From: Mixta mediterraneensis
GTDB taxonomy: Bacteria > Pseudomonadota > Gammaproteobacteria > Enterobacterales > Enterobacteriaceae
Reading direction: 5' to 3'
Assembly: GCF_014946725.1 (NCBI RefSeq)
Contig: NZ_JACFXY010000007.1
Coordinates: 1 to 64,000, forward strand
Length of the DNA stretch: 64,000 nucleotides
The notes under the pieces were generated by a model. That model searched no databases and was not told the DNA's origin. It was given only the letters and a program-made list of their open reading frames with translations. Both the position numbers and the translations under genes were made by a program. Positions 50,719 to 61,273 of the stretch are shown here, piece by piece; positions within the stretch are counted from its first letter, which is position 1, and every line of letters begins with the position of its first letter.

Positions 50719-50965
50719 CTATGTCGTCTTATTATTTCTGGCCATAAACGTCCCTGCATTACCATCATCAGGATCAACAAACGTAATATCTTCAGGGCTG
50801 CGACACGGGCTGTCTAACGACAGAAATATAACAGGTTCTTCCAGCAGCGTTGGCAGTGCATATATAACGTTACGCTTAAAAAAAAGCAGGTGACCAGGAG
50901 CAAACTCAGCCTCATCACCAGGATTCTCCATCCAGAATGTGCCCCGTCCGGAAAGCACATAAAGG
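50719..50965 (-). pseudogene. Cupin protein, C-terminal fragment
   Basis: About 79 residues: a cupin strand pattern (LSGRGTFWMENPGDEAEFAPGHLLFFKRNVIYALPTLLEEPVIFLSLDSP) ending NAGTFMARNNKTT. The N-terminal half is cut by the IS6 fragment at 50966, so the metal-binding first motif is lost. Confidence 0.65.
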
Positions 50966-51525
50966 GGTTCTGTCGCATTAAGGCGGCGTCGGGTAACATG
51001 CTGTTTTTTTTTAATGATGTTGCCTGCTCATGCCTCTGATACGAAAAGCCTTCAAACGCCTGCACTATCCCCTCGATGTTATTGCTCAATGCGTTCGCTG
51101 GTATCTGGCTTATGCCCTTAGCCTGCGCAATCTCGAAGAAATGATGGTCGAGCGCGGCATTATTGTTGACCATTCGACGCTTCACCGCTGGGTTATCCGT
51201 CTGGTGCCGTTGCTGGATAAGGCGTTTCGTCGGCATAAGCGCACCGTGGGTCGGCGGTGGCGCATGGACGAAACCTACATCAAAATCAAAGGCCAGTGGA
51301 AATATCTGTACCGCGCGGTAGATACTGCAGGTCAAACCGTCGACTTCCTGCTGACCGCCAGACGCGACGCTGCCGCTGCGTTGCGTTTCTTTCGCAAGGC
51401 CATTCGTCATCATGGCGAACCCGAGGTAGTGACTATCGATAAAAGTGGCGCCAACACGGCCGCCCTGACCACACTTAACGCCAACAAACCAGAAGAAGAA
51501 AGGATGACCATCAGGCAGAGCAAGT
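50966..51525 (+). mobile_element. IS6-family element, copy C (3' truncated)
   Basis: Begins GGTTCTGTCGCATTAAGG, identical to copies A and B for ~560 bp, encoding the first ~165 transposase residues (from 51030), then stops at the IS66-family end at 51526. The catalytic Glu is lost. Confidence 0.92.
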
Positions 51526-51555
51526 GTAAGCGTCTCATCCAGACCGTATTGACGC

Positions 51556-53127
51556 TCAGACAAAAGTGAGATCGACCTTCCAGGGCAGCAGATCACGGAC
51601 CCGGTTCACCGGCCAGTCCTGGATATGACCGATGACGTAACGCAGCCACGCCTCCGGTTCCACGCCGTTAAGCCGGCAGGTGCCGATCAGCGAGTACAGT
51701 ACCGCAGCACGTTCCCCGCCCGCGTCTGAACCCGCGAACAGCCAGTTTTTCCGCCCCAGGGCAACGCCACGCAGCGCGTTCTCTGCGATGTTATTGTCTA
51801 TCTCGGCCCAGCCGTTGCTGCAGTACAGGTTCAGCGCATCCCACTGCTTCAGCAGGTACGAGAACGCCTTCGCCGTATCCGAGTGGCGCGACAGCACCTT
51901 CATCTGTGCCTGTACCCAGTCGTACAGCGACTGCATCAGCGGGACCGTCTGCTCTTTCCGGACCGCCAGCCGCTCCTCTGCCGGGCTGCCGCGTATCTCC
52001 GCCTCGATGGCATACAGTTTACCGATGCGCTTCAGCGCTTCGGTTGTGACGTCGGTCGGTGTGCGGACGTGAACGTCATGGATTTTTCGCCGGGCGTGCG
52101 CCATGCAGGCCGCTTCGGCGATACGGCCGTCTTCGTACAGTGCGTTGTAGCCGCCGTAAGCATCGGCCTGCAGGATACCGCTGTATCCGGCAAGGTGTTG
52201 CTGCGGATGTATCCCCTTACGGTCCGGCGAGTACGCGAACCACACCGCCGGGGGAAGCGGTGAGCCCGCGTTACGGTCGTCCCGCACGTAGACCCACAGC
52301 CGGGCCGTGCGGGTTTTACCGCTGCCCGGCTCCTGAACCGGCACAGGGATATCGTCGGTATGCACCTTGCCCGGAATCAGCACGTACTGGCGCAGCAGGT
52401 CATACAGCGGCTCCAGCAGTTCGCTGACCGCACCGGACCAGCGCCCCAGTGTGGCACGACTCAGCTCCACGCACTGACGCCGGTATATCTCTGACTGACG
52501 ATAGTGAGGCGTGTGCTCTGCGAACTTTGCCGTGACGATGCGCGCCAGCAGCCCGGGACCCGCGTAGCTGCGCTCTATGGGTTTTGCCGGCATGGTCGCC
52601 TGAACGATGTGGTCACATCCACAGCAGGCCAGTTTTGGCCGCTGCGTTTCGATAACCTTAAAGGCGCTGCTGATGAGCTCCAGCTGCTCCGATACGTCGC
52701 AGCCCAGCGCGCTGAGCTCTCCGCCGCACGACGGGCAGGCGGTTTCTGCCGGCGACAGCGTGCGGGTTTCGCGGGGGAGTGTGGCCGGTAATGGTTTACG
52801 GGCAGAAGACTGGCGCAGCGGTTGCGGAACCACCGGGTCATGCTGCTCACCCAGCGCCTCAGCCATCTCCTCCTGCAGGGCGCCGATGCGCTCTTCAGCC
52901 TCGCGCACCTGGCGCTGCGTTTTCTCACGCAGCTTTTCGGAGCTTTTGCCGAACTGCATGCGCTGAAGCTTAGTGATCAGCGCCTTCAGCCGGTTGATTT
53001 CGCTGGCGTACGCCGCCACCCGCTGTGAGAGCAGGCGGTTATACTCCGCCATTTTGCGGATGGTGGTCTGCTGCTCCAGCAGCAGCGCCCTGAGCCGGGC
53101 GTTTTCATCGGGAAGGGATGCGTCCAT
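51556..53127 (-). CDS. tnpC: IS66 transposase TnpC
   Basis: 523 residues: N-terminal coiled coil ([24 protein letters not shown]), zinc-finger ([20 protein letters not shown]), then a DDE core ([47 protein letters not shown] with the Glu). Expected to be active. Confidence 0.95.
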   Translation of the reverse strand: MDASLPDENARLRALLLEQQTTIRKMAEYNRLLSQRVAAYASEINRLKALITKLQRMQFGKSSEKLREKTQRQVREAEERIGALQEEMAEALGEQHDPVVPQPLRQSSARKPLPATLPRETRTLSPAETACPSCGGELSALGCDVSEQLELISSAFKVIETQRPKLACCGCDHIVQATMPAKPIERSYAGPGLLARIVTAKFAEHTPHYRQSEIYRRQCVELSRATLGRWSGAVSELLEPLYDLLRQYVLIPGKVHTDDIPVPVQEPGSGKTRTARLWVYVRDDRNAGSPLPPAVWFAYSPDRKGIHPQQHLAGYSGILQADAYGGYNALYEDGRIAEAACMAHARRKIHDVHVRTPTDVTTEALKRIGKLYAIEAEIRGSPAEERLAVRKEQTVPLMQSLYDWVQAQMKVLSRHSDTAKAFSYLLKQWDALNLYCSNGWAEIDNNIAENALRGVALGRKNWLFAGSDAGGERAAVLYSLIGTCRLNGVEPEAWLRYVIGHIQDWPVNRVRDLLPWKVDLTFV

Positions 53128-53146
53128 AACCCCATTTTACAGCAGG

Positions 53147-53494
53147 TTATATCCGCAGGCCAGGCCGTTCAGTCCGCTGTGGGTGCTTCCAGTTAATGCC
53201 TTCCAGCAGCATGGAGAGCTGCGCAGGCGTCAGATGCACTTTTCCGTCACGGGTCACCGGCCAGACGAAGCGCCCCCGCTCCAGTCGTTTGGTGAACAGG
53301 CACAGGCCGTCCCGGTCGGCCCACAGCACCTTTATCATGTCGCCGCGACGACCGCGAAAGATAAACAGATGACCGCTGAACGGATCGGTGCGAAGCGTGT
53401 TCTGCACTTTCGCTGCCAGCCCGTTGAAGCTACAGCGCATATCTGTCACGCCAGCAACCAGCCAGATCCGCGAACCTGCCGGAAAGCTAATCAT
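53147..53494 (-). CDS. tnpB: IS66 TnpB
   Basis: 115 residues: IWLVAGVTDMRCSFNGLAAKVQ...GHLFIFRGRRGDMIKVLWADRDGLCLFTKRLERGRFVWP, the fixed signature of IS66 Orf2. Function in transposition is essential but not fully known. Its start overlaps the end of tnpA by 4 bp. Confidence 0.95.
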   Translation of the reverse strand: MISFPAGSRIWLVAGVTDMRCSFNGLAAKVQNTLRTDPFSGHLFIFRGRRGDMIKVLWADRDGLCLFTKRLERGRFVWPVTRDGKVHLTPAQLSMLLEGINWKHPQRTERPGLRI

Positions 53495-54144
53495 GACTCA
53501 CCCTCCCTGAGTTCGCTGACCAGTGCGCGCAGAAGTTCAGGCGTCAGCGGGCCAGTCAGGTTGAGGCTTCCACCTGGCAACGTCAGCCTGCAGCTGATGA
53601 CCGGTGGCAGGTCTGCTGATACGACGCCGTTTTGCCTGGGCGGAGGGACAACAGGCTCCATAGTAACCGGAATCAGAGTCGCTCTGTTGGCCGGATCCAG
53701 TAGCCCCTGACGATGCAGATTGCGCCAGTTGAACAGCAGATTATCGTTAATGCCATGCTCACGGGCAATTTGAGCCACACAGGCGTCCGGCTGCAGGGTC
53801 AGCTCCGCCATGCGAATTTTGAATTCCAGAGGCCAGTCCGGCCGGCGTTTTTTTACAGGAAGATTTGTCTCAAGATTGAAGGCATAGAGCTCTTCCTCCA
53901 GGCGTTCAGGCGTGTATTCTTCCGACAATGGCCAGTTAATTCCGGTTCGTCGAAAACGCGTGAACATTTTATGTATGGCAGATGAGCTAAGGTTCAGTTG
54001 TTCTGCTATTTCACGGTAAGTCAGAGCCTCATTAAAGCGCAGGCTCAGCGCTGTGAAGATCCATGGTCTTCTGGTGTAAGGCGTATTTTTGTCCACGGTA
54101 GTGTCCATGTTCGCGAAAGTGTCCATGGTAGGAAACGCGGGCAA
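53491..54144 (-). CDS. tnpA: IS66 TnpA with extended N-terminus
   Basis: 217 residues, longer than most IS66 TnpA (~100-170). The N-terminal part carries a DUF4096-like/IS5-type HTH (RRPWIFTALSLRFNEALTYREIAEQLNLSSSAIHKMFTRF), followed by the usual HTH (RMAELTLQPDACVAQIAREHGINDNLLFNWRNLHRQG). The extension could be a second DNA-binding domain or a late fusion; an alternative start further in is possible. Confidence 0.7.
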   Translation of the reverse strand: MPAFPTMDTFANMDTTVDKNTPYTRRPWIFTALSLRFNEALTYREIAEQLNLSSSAIHKMFTRFRRTGINWPLSEEYTPERLEEELYAFNLETNLPVKKRRPDWPLEFKIRMAELTLQPDACVAQIAREHGINDNLLFNWRNLHRQGLLDPANRATLIPVTMEPVVPPPRQNGVVSADLPPVISCRLTLPGGSLNLTGPLTPELLRALVSELREGES

Positions 54145-54175
54145 AAATAAAAGACGGTCTGGATGAGACGCTTAC

Positions 54176-54798
54176 TCTTCATTAGAACTATGAATAACAT
54201 TGAATACACCATCCGGCAGGCCCGCTTCGGTTAACAGCTCTGCCATGCGTACCGCCGCAGAAGGGTCCAGCGCAGGTGGCTTCAGAATGAAAGTGTTGCC
54301 GCACGCCAGCGCAATCGGGAACATCCACAAGGGCACCATCGCCGGGAAGTTAAATGGGGTAATACCGGCCACCACGCCAACCGGCTGCATCAGTGAGAAA
54401 CTGTCAACGCCAGTGCCGACGTTCGGGGAATACTCGCCTTTAAGCAGATGCGGGATACCACAGGCAAACTCGATCACTTCAATACCGCGCGTCAGTTCAC
54501 CCAGTGCATCCGACCAGACTTTGCCATGCTCAGATACAATCAGTGCTGCCAGCTCATCGCGATGCTGCTCCATCAACGCTTTGAAGTTGAACAGTACGCG
54601 TGCGCGACGCAGCGGAGAGGTTTTCGACCATGCCGGGAAGGCATTGTGAGTCACTTCAATCGCCTGAGCGACTTCATCAGCGGTACTTTGTGTCAGTTCG
54701 CGCACCACGTTGCCGGTTGCTGGATCATAAACAGGGATGGTTTCGTTGCTGGCGCTGTGGGTGGTTTTTCCGCCAATAAAGTTTCCTACGATATTCAT
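54176..54798 (-). pseudogene. iolA: Methylmalonate-semialdehyde dehydrogenase IolA/MmsA, 5' part
   Basis: Starts MNIVGNFIGGKTTHSASNETIPVYDPATG with AGAGG upstream and runs ~207 residues through VGVVAGITPFNFPAMVPLWMFPIALACGNTFILKPP before IS66 cuts it. The catalytic Cys (~residue 284) and the rest are missing. The enzyme oxidises malonate or methylmalonate semialdehyde to acyl-CoA in inositol or valine breakdown. A related inositol gene is divergent at 55216. Confidence 0.9.
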
Positions 54799-55215
54799 GT
54801 TGTAGCCTCTTTGAATGTTTACGTTCCCTGCAGACTGAGCGTGCTGAATGTCACGTTGCCTGATCAGGCAAAGCCAAAAGCGTGCTATGAAACTATTACA
54901 GTGAAATAAATTTTTCAAATGAATATTTTTGGAAAATTTCCTTTTAGCGGCACAGATCGCATTTTTCCTGAATCGGTTGCACCGTGCGCTTTTCGCTCGC
55001 GATAACCAGTAAACTAGCGCATTCGGGCCATGGGTTAACAACCTGAGTTTTTGCCTGTTCCCCTTCATAAAATCCGGCAAAAAAGCCGGGGCGTGAAACG
55101 AAATATGAAATTATTGCGAAGCAGATCTAATAATTTAAATTTCATTATTCAATGATAATGAAATAAATGTTCTCTTTGGCTTCGTCTTCCCCTACTTTGT
55201 AACAGGAGCCGTAGA

Positions 55216-56031
55216 ATGGCCATTGATCCAACACGTTTCTGTATTAACCGAAAAATTGCCCCCGCCCTGACGCTGGAAGCGTTTTTCCAGCTGGTGCAGC
55301 GTCTGGGATTAAGCAAAGTAGAATTGCGTAACGATATGGCCAGCGGCAAGGTGATGGATGACCTTTCGCCTCAGCAGCTCTGCGCATTGACGGAAAAATA
55401 TAACGTTGAGATCGTCACGATTAACGCCCTGTATCCGTTCAACCGTACCGATGACGCCCTGATGGAGAAAGCGGAAGCCCTGTTAAAAGAAGCACAACGT
55501 ATTGGTGCCAAAGCGCTGGTGATGTGTCCGCTGAATGAAGGCATTCTGATTTCGTCCCAGCAAACGCGGGAAGCAATGCAGAAACTCGCGCCGCGTTTTG
55601 AACATTATGGCGTACAAGGTCTGGTTGAGCCGCTGGGATTCCCGGTGAGTTCATTGCGCTCCGCTGTACAGGCGCAACAGCTTATTCGTGAGGCTAAGGT
55701 GCCGTTCAGACTGGTGCTGGATACCTTCCATCACCATTTGTATGAAAATGCCGAACAAGAATTCCCGGCAGAGATTGATGTGAATCAGATCGGTTTAGTG
55801 CATTTGTCTGGTGTAGAAGCTACGCGCCCGAAAGCGGCGTTGACCGATGACGATCGCATTATGCTGAGTGACAGCGATGTATTAAACAGCGTGGCGCAGG
55901 TCAAACGCCTGGAAATACTCGGCTATAAAGGTGATTACGCCTTTGAACCGTTCTCATCAGAACTGAACAGCTGGACCCCCGCCGAAATCGAACGTCAGAT
56001 TCGCCACAGCATCGAACTGCTGCAAGCCTGA
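55216..56031 (+). CDS. AP-endonuclease-2-fold TIM barrel, IolI/IolH-like
   Basis: 271 residues, no signal peptide. The xylose-isomerase-like TIM barrel is recognised by VELRNDMASGKVMDDL, LVEPLGFPVSSLRSAV, LVLDTFHHHLYENAEQEF (metal-binding Asp/His) and FEPFSSE. Probably an isomerase or epimerase of the inositol pathway (IolI converts 2-keto-myo-inositol to 1-keto-D-chiro-inositol), supported by divergent iolA. Precise activity is an inference. Confidence 0.7.
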   Translation: MAIDPTRFCINRKIAPALTLEAFFQLVQRLGLSKVELRNDMASGKVMDDLSPQQLCALTEKYNVEIVTINALYPFNRTDDALMEKAEALLKEAQRIGAKALVMCPLNEGILISSQQTREAMQKLAPRFEHYGVQGLVEPLGFPVSSLRSAVQAQQLIREAKVPFRLVLDTFHHHLYENAEQEFPAEIDVNQIGLVHLSGVEATRPKAALTDDDRIMLSDSDVLNSVAQVKRLEILGYKGDYAFEPFSSELNSWTPAEIERQIRHSIELLQA

Positions 56032-56097
56032 TCCTCTGCGCGGCGCTGCTTTTTGCGTCGCGTGACCCAACCCTTATCTGTGTCTTGTGACACGTTT

Positions 56098-56126
56098 TTT
56101 GGCCTCGGTCGGAGGCCGCTTTTTTA
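56098..56126. terminator. Bidirectional terminator
   Basis: GGCCTC-GGTCG-GAGGCC (56101-56117) with T runs on one side and an A-rich flank on the other, between the TIM-barrel gene and the convergent MFS remnant. Confidence 0.85.
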
Positions 56127-56383
56127 TTCTTCGTTAATCTCTAACCCAGGCTCAGCGGTTTGTCGGCGAATCATGCGTAGAATGCAAAACAGCGCCAGGC
56201 AGACCAGCAGCTTGAGTATTCCTGGCGGCATTTATGCCGCGGGCTGTTTTGCACTCAGGGCAGCACCGCCAGCGGCGGGCCGATAGTGAGATAGCTGGCG
56301 AAGTTGTACAGCACAATAGAAAAGATCAGAAGGGTAAGCCGAAAACTATGTGGTGTAGATTCCGCTGCAGGTTGCTCTGGCAT
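56124..56383 (-). pseudogene. MFS transporter with internal deletion
   Basis: A 260-bp relic on the minus strand. From ATG at 56383: PEQPAAESTPHSFRLTLLIFSIVLYNFASYLTIGPPLAVLP, the YhhS/YfcJ-type MFS start, then a stop; after a gap the frame GILKLLVCLALFCILRMIRRQTAEPGLEINEE ends like a transporter C-terminus. Most helices are gone. The residual ends argue for a single deletion of the ~400-residue core. Confidence 0.6.
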
Positions 56384-56657
56384 GAGTCATTGCGCTCGTG
56401 TTTGACTGTGCTAACTATCCTCTTTTAAGCATTCACGCCCCCTGCTGCATATTAAGGGTTGGTTAAATTCCCGTCATACCCCTGGGGCTTACTTTTCTCA
56501 ACGCTCAAAGGGAGTAATAGTTTGCTAACAAGCCCGAGTTCCGGAGCGCAATAAGGCAGAGGCGCGTTAGCTGATTTTTACCGTTTCTCTGATAAATCAG
56601 TCGGTTAATTTTACTTACGCTACACTTCTCACAACCCCTATCATTTCAGGAGAGGGA

Positions 56658-57712
56658 ATGAGCGAGTCACAGCAGGAAAAAATTGGGCAAAATATTCTCA
56701 TCAAACTGGCGATGTTGGTGATTATTCTCTCGGGCATCCGTGGGGCTTCTGACATTCTGGTGCCGTTGCTACTCGCGGCTTTTTTGCCATCGTGCTCAAC
56801 CCCCTGGTGACAATACTTATGCGGCACGGTTTACGGCGTGGAGTGGCCATCACTCTTGTTATTACCGTGATTTTATTTGTGATTTTGCTGCTGGTCGCGG
56901 TAATAGCCAGCTCGGTGAGCGAGTTCTATGCTCTCTATCCACAGATACGTGCCACCCTGGAGCACAAGATGAGTGTGGTTCAGCAGCTGGCGACTCAGTT
57001 TCATATTAATGTGTCAACCGATTCGCTGGTGCAACGCTTTGATCCCAGCATGATGATGAACCTGGCCACCAGTGCACTGAGCCAGTTCTCGGGTGCAATG
57101 ACCCGTTTCGTACTGCTGATATTGACGGTTGTGTTCATGCTGTTTGAAGTACATCACCTGCCCTACAAAATGCGTAATTCGCTGGTTAATCCCAAAATAC
57201 GCATCGCCGGTTTGCACAAAGCATTGAAGGGAGTCACCCATTATCTGGCGCTGAAAACGCTGGTAAGCCTGGTGACTGGCGTCGCGGTGTGGTTAAGCCT
57301 GGTGTTACTGGGCGTGAAGTTCGCGCTACTTTGGGGCGTGCTGGCGTTTATCCTCAACTTCATTCCCAACATCGGACCCATTATTGCAGGCATACCGCCG
57401 TTTATTCAGGCACTGCTATTGAACAGCGTATTTGACGCGTTGATGGTAGCGGCGCTGTTTTCGGCCATTCATATGGTGTTTGGTAACTTACTGGAACCGC
57501 GCCTGATGGGGCGCGGCCTGGGCTTATCCACGCTGGTTGTGTTTTTGTCGTTAATTTTTTGGGGCTGGCTGCTTGGCCCGGTCGGCATGTTATTGTCGGT
57601 GCCGCTAACCAGTATTACCAAAATCCTGATGGAGACCACACCGGGCGGCAGCCGCCTGGCCATTATGCTTGGCACCGGGCGCCCCAAACGCGTCAAAGGC
57701 TTAACCAAGTAA
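56658..57712 (+). pseudogene. tqsA: AI-2E family transporter (TqsA-like), frameshifted
   Basis: Starts at 56658 (MSESQQEKIGQNILIKLAMLVIILSGIRGASDILVPLLLAAF), but a single T is missing in a run of T's near 56787, so the frame stops early; the remaining ~300 residues continue in the +1 frame from 56792 (LNPLVTILMRHG...NFIPNIGPIIAGIPPFIQ...LGLSTLVVFLSLIFWGWLLGPVGMLLSVPLT). Both parts align with TqsA (YdgG), an inner-membrane exporter. A homopolymer sequencing error is possible. Confidence 0.85.
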
Positions 57713-58381
57713 CCGTTGCTGCACGTGCTGTAAATGATTTTCCATTGCGGCACGCGCAGCGGTTTCATCGCCCGCGACTATCGCCTCGGCAATTCGCTGA
57801 TGATCCTCATTCATGTCGCGTGCAAAGGCGTTATCTGCATAATGACGTTCCAGCCGCTTAAAGTGCGGGCTGTGGCGCTTGTTCCATAAATATTCCATCA
57901 TATCGCGCAGCAAATCATTGCCGCTCATTTCGCTGATCAACAGATGAAACTGCTTGTCTTGCTCAAGGAACGCCGCATCATTTTCATTAAACTGTTGCAA
58001 CTCAGCGGTTAAGGCCAGCAAAGCAGCACGTTGCTGCGCGTTACCCTTGCGCGCCGCAAAAGCCGCCAGCATCCCTTCAAAAGCTTCGCGCGCCTGAAGC
58101 AGTTCCTGCAGGCTGAAGCTCTCCACGTCCTTGATTTCATTCTGCGGCAACGGCTGCGCCACATAAATACCGTTGCCGGTTCGTATATCTACCCAGCCGG
58201 TCATCTCCAGTGCAATCAATGCTTCGCGCACCGATGAACGGCTCACCCCAAGCTGTTTCGCCAGTTCACGCTCCGGCGGCAACAATCCACCCGGCACAAA
58301 TTCGCCGTTTTTAATACTATCCATTATCGCATTAGCAATCTGCCGATACAGACGCTCCGTTTTCAGTATGCTTAGCGCCAT
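57701..58381 (-). CDS. GntR/FCD-family regulator, probably of the uxu system
   Basis: 226 residues from MALSILKTERLYRQIANAIMDSI. N-terminal winged helix (LPPERELAKQLGVSRSSVREALIALEMTGWVDIRTGNG) and C-terminal FCD helical domain (LQEARE-type FEGMLAAFAARKG.. FHLLISEMSGNDLLRDM) as in UxuR/ExuR. Divergent from uxuA with ~150 bp between, so it probably represses uxuA in the absence of hexuronates. Overlaps the end of the tqsA-like gene. Confidence 0.8.
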   Translation of the reverse strand: MALSILKTERLYRQIANAIMDSIKNGEFVPGGLLPPERELAKQLGVSRSSVREALIALEMTGWVDIRTGNGIYVAQPLPQNEIKDVESFSLQELLQAREAFEGMLAAFAARKGNAQQRAALLALTAELQQFNENDAAFLEQDKQFHLLISEMSGNDLLRDMMEYLWNKRHSPHFKRLERHYADNAFARDMNEDHQRIAEAIVAGDETAARAAMENHLQHVQQRLLG

Positions 58382-58530
58382 ACCTTTCTCCTTCTCGTAA
58401 GCGGTAGGCCAAAGTGTCGCAGCGATCACATTTTTTCATGCTGCGATCCCGATCACGGCCTTTCATTGTCCAGTATCATACTCTTGGTCCAGCGGCCTGA
58501 CCACTAGGCCAAATTACATACGAGGTGAAA

Positions 58531-59715
58531 ATGGAACACACTTGGCGTTGGTATGGCCCGAACGATCCGGTTTTGCTGGATGATGCGCGTCAGGCGGGTG
58601 CAACCGGTATTGTGACCGCTCTGCACCATATCGCTAATGGCGATGTCTGGCCGGTGGAAGAGATTAAAGCCCGCCAGGCATTGCTGGCAGAAAAAGGATT
58701 GGTATGGTCGGTAGTAGAAAGTATTCCGGTACATGAATCGATCAAAACCCAGCGCGGTGATTATCAGCGTTACATTGCTAATTATCAGCAATCACTACGC
58801 AATCTGGCTACCTGCGGCATTGATACGGTGTGCTACAACTTTATGCCCGTACTCGACTGGACGCGCACTGATTTAGCATGGGAATTACCGGACGGCGCGA
58901 AAGCGCTGCGTTTTGATGCTGATGCTTTCGCCGCCTTCGATCTACACATTTTGCAACGGCCCGGCGCCGAAAAAGATTACAGCGAACCTCAACAACAGGC
59001 TGCTGCCAGCCGCTTCGCCGCGATGAGCGAAGAGGAAAAAACCACGCTGGTTCGCAATATTATTGCGGGTTTGCCGGGTGCAGAAGAAGGCTATACGCTG
59101 GAGCAGTTTCAGGCACAGCTGGCGCAATACGACGGCATTGATAAAGCCAAACTGCGCGAACACATGGCGACTTTCCTGCGCGCCATCGTGCCGGTTGCGG
59201 AAGAAACGGGTATTAAACTGGCGGTACATCCTGACGATCCACCACGTCCGATTCTCGGTCTGCCGCGCATTATCTCGACACAGGAAGATATGCAGTGGTT
59301 AAAAGAGACCGTCGATAGCCTGCATAACGGCTTTTGCTTCTGTACCGGTTCGTATGGTGTGCGCGCCGACAATGCGCTGGTAGAAATGGCAGAAATCTAT
59401 GCTGACCGCATCAACTTTATTCACCTGCGCGCTACCCAACGCGAAAAAAATCCCGACAGCTTCCACGAAGCGGCGCATTTAACGGGTGATGTCGATATGG
59501 TGGGCGTGATTAAAGTGATTTTGGCTGAAGAACAACGCCGACGTAAGGCAGGTAACCTGCGCGCTATTCCAATGCGCCCTGATCATGGGCATCAGATGCT
59601 GGACGATCTGCATAAGCGCACCAATCCGGGTTATTCAGCCATTGGTCGTTTGAAAGGGCTGGCAGAATTACGGGGTGTTGAAGTGGCCCTGCGACAAATC
59701 TTTTTTCAGGATTAA
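58531..59715 (+). CDS. uxuA: Mannonate dehydratase UxuA
   Basis: 394 residues from the ATG of [14 protein letters not shown], preceded by GAGG; the GTG six bases upstream is less likely. Clearly Uxu[85 protein letters not shown]. Converts D-mannonate to 2-keto-3-deoxygluconate. Complete. Next to a divergent FCD regulator. Confidence 0.96.
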   Translation: MEHTWRWYGPNDPVLLDDARQAGATGIVTALHHIANGDVWPVEEIKARQALLAEKGLVWSVVESIPVHESIKTQRGDYQRYIANYQQSLRNLATCGIDTVCYNFMPVLDWTRTDLAWELPDGAKALRFDADAFAAFDLHILQRPGAEKDYSEPQQQAAASRFAAMSEEEKTTLVRNIIAGLPGAEEGYTLEQFQAQLAQYDGIDKAKLREHMATFLRAIVPVAEETGIKLAVHPDDPPRPILGLPRIISTQEDMQWLKETVDSLHNGFCFCTGSYGVRADNALVEMAEIYADRINFIHLRATQREKNPDSFHEAAHLTGDVDMVGVIKVILAEEQRRRKAGNLRAIPMRPDHGHQMLDDLHKRTNPGYSAIGRLKGLAELRGVEVALRQIFFQD

Positions 59716-59783
59716 TGAAGCCGATTGAAAACTAACATCATTCCCAGCTAATCAGACAGCAATCGCTATTTAAAGATGACTTA

Positions 59784-60652
59784 GAACCTATCCCAAAAGG
59801 AATTGTCAGATCGTAAATAATGGCAATTTTTGAGGGCGAAGTATGGCGGGCAACAAGTGGCAGATCAGCGATGGACTCTGGGAGAAAATGGCTCCACTTC
59901 TCCCGGAACATAAAACCCACCATCCGCTGGGCACGCATCGTAGACGTGTTGATAATCGTGCCGCAATGAACGCCATTTTCTTTGTGCTCAGAACCGGTTG
60001 CCAATGGAATGCCCTGAATGCCACGGATATTTGCTCATCCAGCTCAGCCCACCGCCGCTTTCAGGAATGGCGGGATGCTGGAGTATTTGAACGCTTCTGG
60101 CAAAACGGGCTGCTTGCCTGCGAGAAGCGGGATGCCATTGACTGGTCATGGTTGTCGATGGATGGCTGCATGACAAAATCGCCCCTTGCAGGCTCAAAAA
60201 AACAGGTCGCAACCCGACTGACAGGGGGAAGCAGGGAGTAAAGCGGAGCCTGATGACCGACGGGAACGGGCTTCCGCTCTCGCTGGCTGTCGCAGGGGCA
60301 AATACCCACGACATAAAACTGGTTGAAGATACGCTGGACGCGCTACAGACCGGCAGGCCGGGTCGCAGGCTGCATCTGTGTATGGACAAAGGCTATGAGG
60401 CTGAATGGGTGGAAATTTGTTTGAAAGCTCGTCGTTATGAACCTCATATCCAGTCGGGGAAAGAGGAGTCTGAGGCAATTAAAAACAGCGAGTTCAGGGC
60501 TCATCGTTGGGTTGTGGAAAGAACGCATAGCTGGATGAATCGCTTTCGCCGCATACTGACGCGATGGGAGAAGAAAGTCGAAAACTACGAGGCGATGCTG
60601 CATTTTGCTTGCAGCATCATTGTCTGGAATAAAATCCTTTTGGGATAGGTTC
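59784..60652 (+). mobile_element. IS5-family (IS427-type) element
   Basis: 869 bp with ends GAACCTATCCCAAAAGGA (inverted at the other end) and a TTA duplication on both sides (59781-59783, 60653-60655). Inserted between uxuA and an elaC fragment. Transposase in two overlapping frames. Confidence 0.93.
59843..60648 (+). CDS. IS5-family transposase in two frames
   Basis: OrfA (59843-60241): DUF4096 start MAGNKWQISDGLWEKMAPLLPE...GCQWNALNA. OrfB (to 60648) in the +1 frame: KRSLMTDGNGLPLSLAVAGANTHDIK, LHLCMDKGYEAEW, HRWVVERTHSWMNRFRRI. A run of A's at ~60194-60200 (CTCAAAAAAACAGG) is a likely programmed shift site for the fusion; the first Asp sits in OrfA (IDWSWLSMDG). Confidence 0.85.
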
Positions 60653-60655
60653 TTA

Positions 60656-61155
60656 ATCATGTTATCGAATGCTTTGGGTATCGCATTGAACAATATGATA
60701 AGCCGGGTTTTCTTGATGCCTTGCGCCTGAAAGCCGAAGGCGTGCCGCGCGGTCCCTGGTATCAGCAGTTGAAGCAGGGTAAAACCATTACGCTGGAAGA
60801 TGGCCGGGAATTTAACGGCGCTGATTATCTTGGTCCCGCTACCAAAGGCAAAACGCTGGCGATTTTCGGCGATACCGCGCCGACGGACGTTGCGCTACAA
60901 CTGGCCGCGAATGTTGATGTCATGGTGCATGAAACCACGCTTGAAGCGGAAATGATGGAGAAGGCTAACGGGCGCGGACATTCAACTACGCTCCAGGCAG
61001 CCGAGGCGGCAAAGAAAGCCGGTGCAAAACGCATGATTGCCACTCATTTCAGTTCACGTTATTTACCACAGGATATGGCGCGCCTGTTGGCAGAATGTCA
61101 GTCTGTCTTTCCTGCTACCGAGTTGGCGCATGATTTCGCGGTATTCGACATTTAG
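60656..61155 (+). pseudogene. elaC: RNase BN/Z (ElaC), C-terminal fragment
   Basis: Encodes ~165 residues from [17 protein letters not shown] to [11 protein letters not shown], the C-terminal half of ribonuclease BN/Z, including [19 protein letters not shown] and the metal-binding HFSSRY. The N-terminal metallo-beta-lactamase part (HxHxDH) is absent, and no start fits. The IS5 element sits at the break. tRNA 3'-end processing must rely on other nucleases. Confidence 0.9.
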
Positions 61156-61273
61156 GATGGGCGGGGCAGGCAAAACAGCAGGGGCATGACAGGAAACGTT
61201 GCTGCACATAATCTGACAGGGGTATCGTCGAGGGTAACAGCCGCGACAGAGATTATCGCGGCTAAACGTCGGG

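Larger units (their letters stand above)
51526..54175 (-). mobile_element. IS66-family element, complete
   Basis: 2,650 bp with matching ends GTAAGCGTCTCATCCAGACCG and (inverted) GTAAGCGTCTCATCCAGACCG. tnpA, tnpB and tnpC run on the minus strand. Flanks GAGCAAGT and TCTTCATT show no 8-bp duplication, so the element joins an IS6 fragment to iolA by rearrangement. Confidence 0.93.

Noticed and set aside
58382..58524. Specific operator for the GntR-type regulator before uxuA
   Set aside because: Several GGTC/GACC half-sites are present, but no single palindrome fits the UxuR/ExuR consensus well enough to annotate.
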